Of a stretch of 64,000 bases of DNA, positions 60,376 to 64,000 are shown piece by piece. The notes under the pieces are model-generated. The model saw only the letters and a list, made by a program, of their open reading frames with translations. It did not search any database and was not told where the DNA came from. The stretch lies in NCBI GenBank assembly GCA_037444575.1, contig JBBIME010000005.1:310001-374000 (forward strand), given 5' to 3'. The stretch comes from Bacteriovorax sp037444575. Lineage in GTDB: Bacteria; Bdellovibrionota; Bacteriovoracia; Bacteriovoracales; Bacteriovoracaceae. The translations under genes and the position numbers were made by a program. How positions within the stretch are numbered: position 1 is the first letter of the stretch; the number at the start of each line of letters is the position of its first letter.

Positions 60376-61677
60376 ATGAATGATTTGATTTTATCTGATC
60401 AAGATTTTGCAGAATTTAGAAGTTGGCTCAACTTGAACCTTGATGGGCTTACTTGGCAAGGACGATTTAAAAAAGAATTTGAATTGTTCTGGGAATCTTT
60501 TTTTGAAGATAAGCTGACATTTAGAAAATTGATAGAGCGTTTTGACTATGCTTATTCACAAGTTCATATCGGCTCGCTCTCATCATGGTTCTTATGGCTT
60601 CGCGATAAATTTATCAGTTACATTTTTATTTTTAAAAATCAAAGCATTGAGCAAATTGCTCTTGAGACGGGGCTTTCTCCCTCTGTTGTTGCCACAATTT
60701 TAAGAAATTTTCTTTTAGATGAATATCCTCATCTCGATCAGTATTTTTCGGACGTCTTTCAAGTTGGAAACATTTTAAGTCCAAACTTAAAAGTTACATT
60801 TAATAAGATTAAGACTGATATCAATATCGCGGCTCCTGCCAATGGCTCACGTGAAGATGAAATCATGCCATCGATGGAAGTAACTCTTTTTGACGAGTGG
60901 AGTTTATTCGTCAAAAAGATGCGATCTGATTTTAGAAGTCGTCAATTTGATCTATTGAAAATTAAAGAACGTACTAGTTTTGTTAAGCAAGTGAAGATTG
61001 TTCAAGATGTTTCAGTTTTACTTCTCCTGTTTACACTTACAATTTACGGCGTAAAGCAGGTGAATGTTTGGTACGAAAAATATCTCTCGAACAAAGTCAG
61101 CATTTATGAACCACAATTTACCTGGTTGAATAAAAGTCTCGTGTTTAAAGGTGTTGAGACTAAACCGGCCAAAGAATTTAAACTGAACTTCAATGAGATC
61201 AAAGATATTACTAAAGGTGAAAAGCTCACAGAGTTTTTTGATCCTGAAAAATACGAAGAGGAAACAGAGGTAACCCTTACCTCATTTGATAGTATCCCAA
61301 AAGATTTAAAGGGTGCTGATAAAGAACCATCACAATATGAAGGTGATTCTGAAAATCCAAATGGCTATCGCGAAACGACTGGTGGTACGACTAAAATTTA
61401 TCGTGTGATGATGACTTCAACCAATACGTACTCGGCCAGAGATAAGATCAATAAGTTGGTTGAAAAATATCAGGCTGAAGCAGTGGGAGACTCAACTCCA
61501 GGCATGGATGTACCAGGTGGTGTTTATTACAATGTTTATATCCCGAAAAAATTCTTCAAAGAGTTTATGACAGAAACGATGAAAGTTGAGCAAAGTAAAC
61601 TTTTTGAAGGCAGCACCTCTAATGTCAAAAATGTTCCCGGGAAGACCCGCGTTTTCATCATGGTTAAGTCGATCTAG
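60376..61677 (+). CDS. HTH-like protein with single membrane helix and extracytoplasmic domain
   Basis: 433 residues. A helix-turn-helix-like segment around residues 95-115 (IEQIALETGLSPSVVATIL), a cytoplasmic stretch, one membrane helix (VLLLLFTLTIYGVKQV, about residues 215-235) and a C-terminal extracytoplasmic domain with a region RVMMTSTNTYSARDKINKLV. This layout suggests a membrane-bound transcription factor or anti-sigma-like sensor. I cannot name a family. It starts 7 bp after the thiolase stop. Confidence 0.72.
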   Translation: MNDLILSDQDFAEFRSWLNLNLDGLTWQGRFKKEFELFWESFFEDKLTFRKLIERFDYAYSQVHIGSLSSWFLWLRDKFISYIFIFKNQSIEQIALETGLSPSVVATILRNFLLDEYPHLDQYFSDVFQVGNILSPNLKVTFNKIKTDINIAAPANGSREDEIMPSMEVTLFDEWSLFVKKMRSDFRSRQFDLLKIKERTSFVKQVKIVQDVSVLLLLFTLTIYGVKQVNVWYEKYLSNKVSIYEPQFTWLNKSLVFKGVETKPAKEFKLNFNEIKDITKGEKLTEFFDPEKYEEETEVTLTSFDSIPKDLKGADKEPSQYEGDSENPNGYRETTGGTTKIYRVMMTSTNTYSARDKINKLVEKYQAEAVGDSTPGMDVPGGVYYNVYIPKKFFKEFMTETMKVEQSKLFEGSTSNVKNVPGKTRVFIMVKSI

Positions 61678-61704
61678 TTTCATTAAATCTTGGAGGTTTC
61701 ATAA

Positions 61705-62310
61705 GTGAGAAGAAAGGATTATGAGATTTTAGATCGCGAAAAAATGTATCAATTTTTAGATTCAAGGCCAGATGGAATTCTCTCTACATTGACGAAGAAC
61801 AATTTACCTTCAATTCGCACTATGAATTTTGTTCGAATTGATGATGATGTCTATTTTCACGCAGCGAGAACTGGAGAAAAAGTTGAAGGCCTTGATAAAG
61901 CCGCTTCATTCTTAGTCTATAAGTCACTAGCAATGATTCCTTCCTATTGGTCTGATGAAAGAAGTGCTGCGCCAGCCACAACACTTTATCAATCATTAAT
62001 TGTTAAAGGAAAATTTGAAAGAGTGGATGACTTCAATTTTAAGGCCAATGCCCTACAAAAGTTAATGGAGAAATTGCAACCAGAAGGAAAGTATTTGCCA
62101 TTTTTTGAAAATTTAGATTTTTATAAAAAAGAAATTGATGGCCTTTCAATTTTTCGAGTTGCTCAAAATGAAATTAGTTTCAAAGTTAAACTTGGTCAAA
62201 ATTGGAAAATGGAGAAGCGATTAAAAATTCGAGATCATTTAGTCTCCCGAGGGAGCCCTACTGATCTTGAAACGATAGATAGGATGAATGAATATGGGAT
62301 TTTTAATTAG
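61705..62310 (+). CDS. Pyridoxamine 5'-phosphate oxidase-like (NimA-type) flavoprotein
   Basis: 201 residues from a GTG start with GGAGG upstream. Split-barrel fold: RPDGILSTLTKNNLPSIRTMNF, DDVYFHAARTGEKVEGLDKA and IVKGKFERVDD are typical of the PNPOx-like/nitroimidazole-resistance group, which binds FMN or haem. The C-terminal half adds family-like sequence (KYLPFFENLDFYKKEIDGLSIFRV, in part). Cytoplasmic; substrate unknown. Confidence 0.85.
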   Translation: MRRKDYEILDREKMYQFLDSRPDGILSTLTKNNLPSIRTMNFVRIDDDVYFHAARTGEKVEGLDKAASFLVYKSLAMIPSYWSDERSAAPATTLYQSLIVKGKFERVDDFNFKANALQKLMEKLQPEGKYLPFFENLDFYKKEIDGLSIFRVAQNEISFKVKLGQNWKMEKRLKIRDHLVSRGSPTDLETIDRMNEYGIFN

Positions 62311-62313
62311 CCC

Positions 62314-62859
62314 TTACATACTTCCATCTGGAATTTCATAGAGACCCTTTAATTTTCGAAGCAACACGTGCGATTTGCCTAAATAGTACCATTGACGGAA
62401 AAAACCAATCGTCATAGCGATGATGAAACCTAATACAACTCCAGAGTGAGTTGTCTTTTGAACAAGTCCTGTATCGTGAGCGCCACCTAGTAGAAAGGCA
62501 ATCATTCCCAAAATCAACATCATAAAAGTCCATGGGATTGTTTGTCGTTTGCAGCGGTCAGCATCTTCAACAAACTTTTTTGTTTTTTCAATGTAGGGAG
62601 TTAAATCGGCAGGTGGATTCTCAAAAAGTTCATTTAGATTTGTACCAGAGCTTACGATTGAGTAAACATTGTTTGTTAAACGTGAAACACCAATGAAATA
62701 GAACATAACAAAGGCCTGAGCAAAAATTGTGTAGATGAAGGTCGGAATAGCAATCTGGATATGACTAAAAGGTAAATGAACAATCTTTAACGCTAGCAGC
62801 GCAGTTAGAAAGACACTAGCGATCATCAGAACTATTAATGTGCGAAGTAAGTAGGCCAT
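62314..62859 (-). CDS. Membrane protein, four helices
   Basis: 181 residues with four hydrophobic helices: two N-terminal (LIVLMIASVFLTALLAL; IPTFIYTIFAQAFVMFYFIG), a middle cytoplasmic or periplasmic stretch, and two C-terminal (WTFMMLILGMIAFLLGG; VVLGFIIAMTIGFF). No motif recognised. GAGAG precedes the ATG. Adjacent and convergent to the PNPOx-like gene. Confidence 0.75.
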   Translation of the reverse strand: MAYLLRTLIVLMIASVFLTALLALKIVHLPFSHIQIAIPTFIYTIFAQAFVMFYFIGVSRLTNNVYSIVSSGTNLNELFENPPADLTPYIEKTKKFVEDADRCKRQTIPWTFMMLILGMIAFLLGGAHDTGLVQKTTHSGVVLGFIIAMTIGFFRQWYYLGKSHVLLRKLKGLYEIPDGSM

Positions 62860-62972
62860 ATTTTCTCTCTCGAAGAATTCAATTCAATTGTCATAATAAT
62901 GTAGATTTGCTATTTATCATTCTAATCATTGGTACGAAACAATAATTTTAAAAGCAATCCATAGGTGAGTGC

Positions 62973-63845
62973 ATGTCGACGCCTCAGCAGACGCAAAAAA
63001 AAATACTCGAGAATCCTTTTGTTGGAAGTCTGGTTGTTCCTATTGCGATTGTCCTAGTTGGTGCCATAATTATTTTCGGTATCACTAAAATGCTCTCTTC
63101 AGAGCGCTCTTACAAAGATCTTGTTGAAGAAATCCAATCAAAGACTTTTGGAAATAAGTGGGTTGCTGCTTACGAGCTTTCAAAACAAATCAACTCTTCT
63201 CAGATTCCTCAATCTGATTACCCTTGGCTTGTAAGCAACTTAACTGATGCCTATAAAAACTCAATCGATCCAAGAACTCGCGGTTTTATTATTGCTGCCC
63301 TCGGTGCGTTAAGAACTGACTTGGCGCTTCCAACTTTAGAGACTGGCCTCTCCGATGTTGATCTCGATGTTAAGTTTCATGCGATAGTTTCTCTGGCCAA
63401 TATGCCTAAGGGAATTAAGTTTGATTGGTCAAAAGTGATTGAGCTTCTTAAATCTGACAAGCCAATCCTGAAGCAAGCATCAACTCTTGCTCTTGCAACT
63501 CACATGGTTCCAGAGGCGCAGGCCCCTATCAAAGATCTTCTGATGGATCCAAGCTCTGTAATAAAGTACGCTGCAGCAACGGCGCTCATTAACTATAAGG
63601 ACGACAACTCGATCCCGGTTCTAAAGGAAATTTTGTTAATTCCATATCCAGCGGCAACGGCCCGTGTTCTTCCTCCGGCCCTCGATGCCCAACAGATCAC
63701 AGATCTAAAGTTAAGTGTGTTAAGTACGCTGCAAAAAAATAATTGGGCAGCGGTGAACGATATAATCTTAGAAGTAGCGAACAAAGATTCAAACAATTCT
63801 GTAGCAACAAAAGCAAAGGAAGTGTTAAATCTATTGAAAAAATAG
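62973..63845 (+). CDS. Membrane-anchored HEAT-repeat protein
   Basis: 290 residues: one membrane helix (LVVPIAIVLVGAIIIFGI, about 20-38), then HEAT-type helical repeats (for example TRGFIIAALGALRTDLALPTLETGL and VKYAAATALINYKDDNSIPVL, given in part). Such repeats form protein-binding solenoids. GGTGAG precedes the ATG. It precedes a putative Tat substrate gene and might assist an Fe-S protein complex there; this is inference. Confidence 0.82.
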   Translation: MSTPQQTQKKILENPFVGSLVVPIAIVLVGAIIIFGITKMLSSERSYKDLVEEIQSKTFGNKWVAAYELSKQINSSQIPQSDYPWLVSNLTDAYKNSIDPRTRGFIIAALGALRTDLALPTLETGLSDVDLDVKFHAIVSLANMPKGIKFDWSKVIELLKSDKPILKQASTLALATHMVPEAQAPIKDLLMDPSSVIKYAAATALINYKDDNSIPVLKEILLIPYPAATARVLPPALDAQQITDLKLSVLSTLQKNNWAAVNDIILEVANKDSNNSVATKAKEVLNLLKK

Positions 63846-63959
63846 AAGAACATTCGCATAATCTAAGTACTGATTTTTTTAATAATAAACTGCTGAACTT
63901 AAGGCCTTACAGATGAAGGCATTAATAGTTCGGCATTTTGCGTCTTATAAGGATACGAT

Positions 63960-64000
63960 ATGGGCGAAGATACAAAACAAAGTTTAAATCGTCGTGAATT
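63960..64000 (+). CDS. Start of a putative Tat-exported protein (partial)
   Basis: Only the first 13 codons are in the window: MGEDTKQSLNRRE, then F or L, with AAGGA upstream. The pair of arginines followed by Glu and a probable Phe resembles a twin-arginine signal (S/T-RR-x-F-L). A Rieske-type Fe-S protein would fit, but the sequence here cannot show it. Confidence 0.5.
   Translation, partial: MGEDTKQSLNRRE

Noticed and set aside
63913..63987. Small frame starting MKALIVRHF
   Set aside because: Only 24 codons without a ribosome-binding site, and it overlaps the better-supported Tat-substrate start at 63960.
1..64000. CRISPR, insertion sequences, prophage, tRNA or rRNA
   Set aside because: No repeat-spacer pattern, transposase, integrase, phage structural gene or cloverleaf was seen on either strand; gaps are short and AT-rich.

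Overview
The window is AT-rich bacterial chromosome, tightly packed on both strands. It has no insertion sequence, prophage, CRISPR array, tRNA or rRNA that I can see. Two flagellins, a Tad/Flp pilus locus, many secreted proteins with no recognisable family, and housekeeping genes of proteobacterial type suggest a Bdellovibrionota-like organism, most likely of the Bacteriovorax/Peredibacter side. This placement is inference from gene content and composition, not from a marker gene.

Layout. 1-3.4 kb (minus): a compact operon of a small membrane protein, a zinc-ribbon protein, greA and recG, with recG running off the left edge. 3.5-5.2 kb: an AarF/UbiB-type kinase. 5.4-12.4 kb: two very large secreted proteins (1200 and 883 aa) that share an almost identical C-terminal tail, with a cysteine-rich secreted protein between them on the other strand. 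12.5-14.8 kb: a secreted permuted-papain (YiiX-like) enzyme and a GNAT acetyltransferase. 15-17 kb: two flagellins; the first has a clear sigma-28 promoter and a hairpin-rich leader, the second a strong terminator. 17-20.1 kb: an RmlD-like dehydrogenase, an unknown protein and a large membrane protein of glycosyltransferase type. 20.1-20.3 kb (minus): a 6S RNA gene.

20.5-28.4 kb: a Tad/Flp pilus locus with five prepilin-like proteins, the prepilin peptidase, CpaB, the secretin CpaC, a CpaE-CpaF fusion and one TadB/TadC-type membrane protein. An RHS/YD-repeat protein without a visible toxin domain follows. 30-32.6 kb: small secreted proteins, including a tandem pair of 61-62 aa paralogues that each have a sigma-54-type promoter, and a lipoprotein. 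32.6-36 kb (minus): a small membrane protein, a CheY-like receiver and Lon. 36-41.8 kb: glmU, glmS and a UvrD/PcrA helicase. 41.8-43.5 kb: a Cache/HAMP histidine kinase.

43.6-50.7 kb: an apparent arsenosugar-type island (metallophosphoesterase, ArsS radical SAM enzyme, ArsM-like methyltransferase, and a fused pair of the 'rSAM-associated' transferases), followed by a flavin monooxygenase-like protein and a UPF0104 flippase-like protein whose 3' ends overlap. 51.9-58.2 kb: a CLC anion transporter, a winged-helix regulator with a direct-repeat operator candidate, an AsmA-like protein, mtnA, a Ppx/GppA phosphatase and a cyclic-nucleotide-binding protein, the last three with overlapping reading frames. 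58.2-64 kb: a stand-alone FliG C-domain protein, a coiled-coil protein, a thiolase, an HTH-plus-membrane protein, a PNPOx-like protein, a membrane protein, a HEAT-repeat protein and the start of a putative Tat substrate.

The themes are cell-surface and envelope biology (pilus, flagellum, large secreted proteins, amino-sugar supply by GlmS/GlmU) and specialised arsenic chemistry. The least explained parts are the paired giant secreted proteins, the sigma-54-driven peptide pair, and the rearranged Tad locus.
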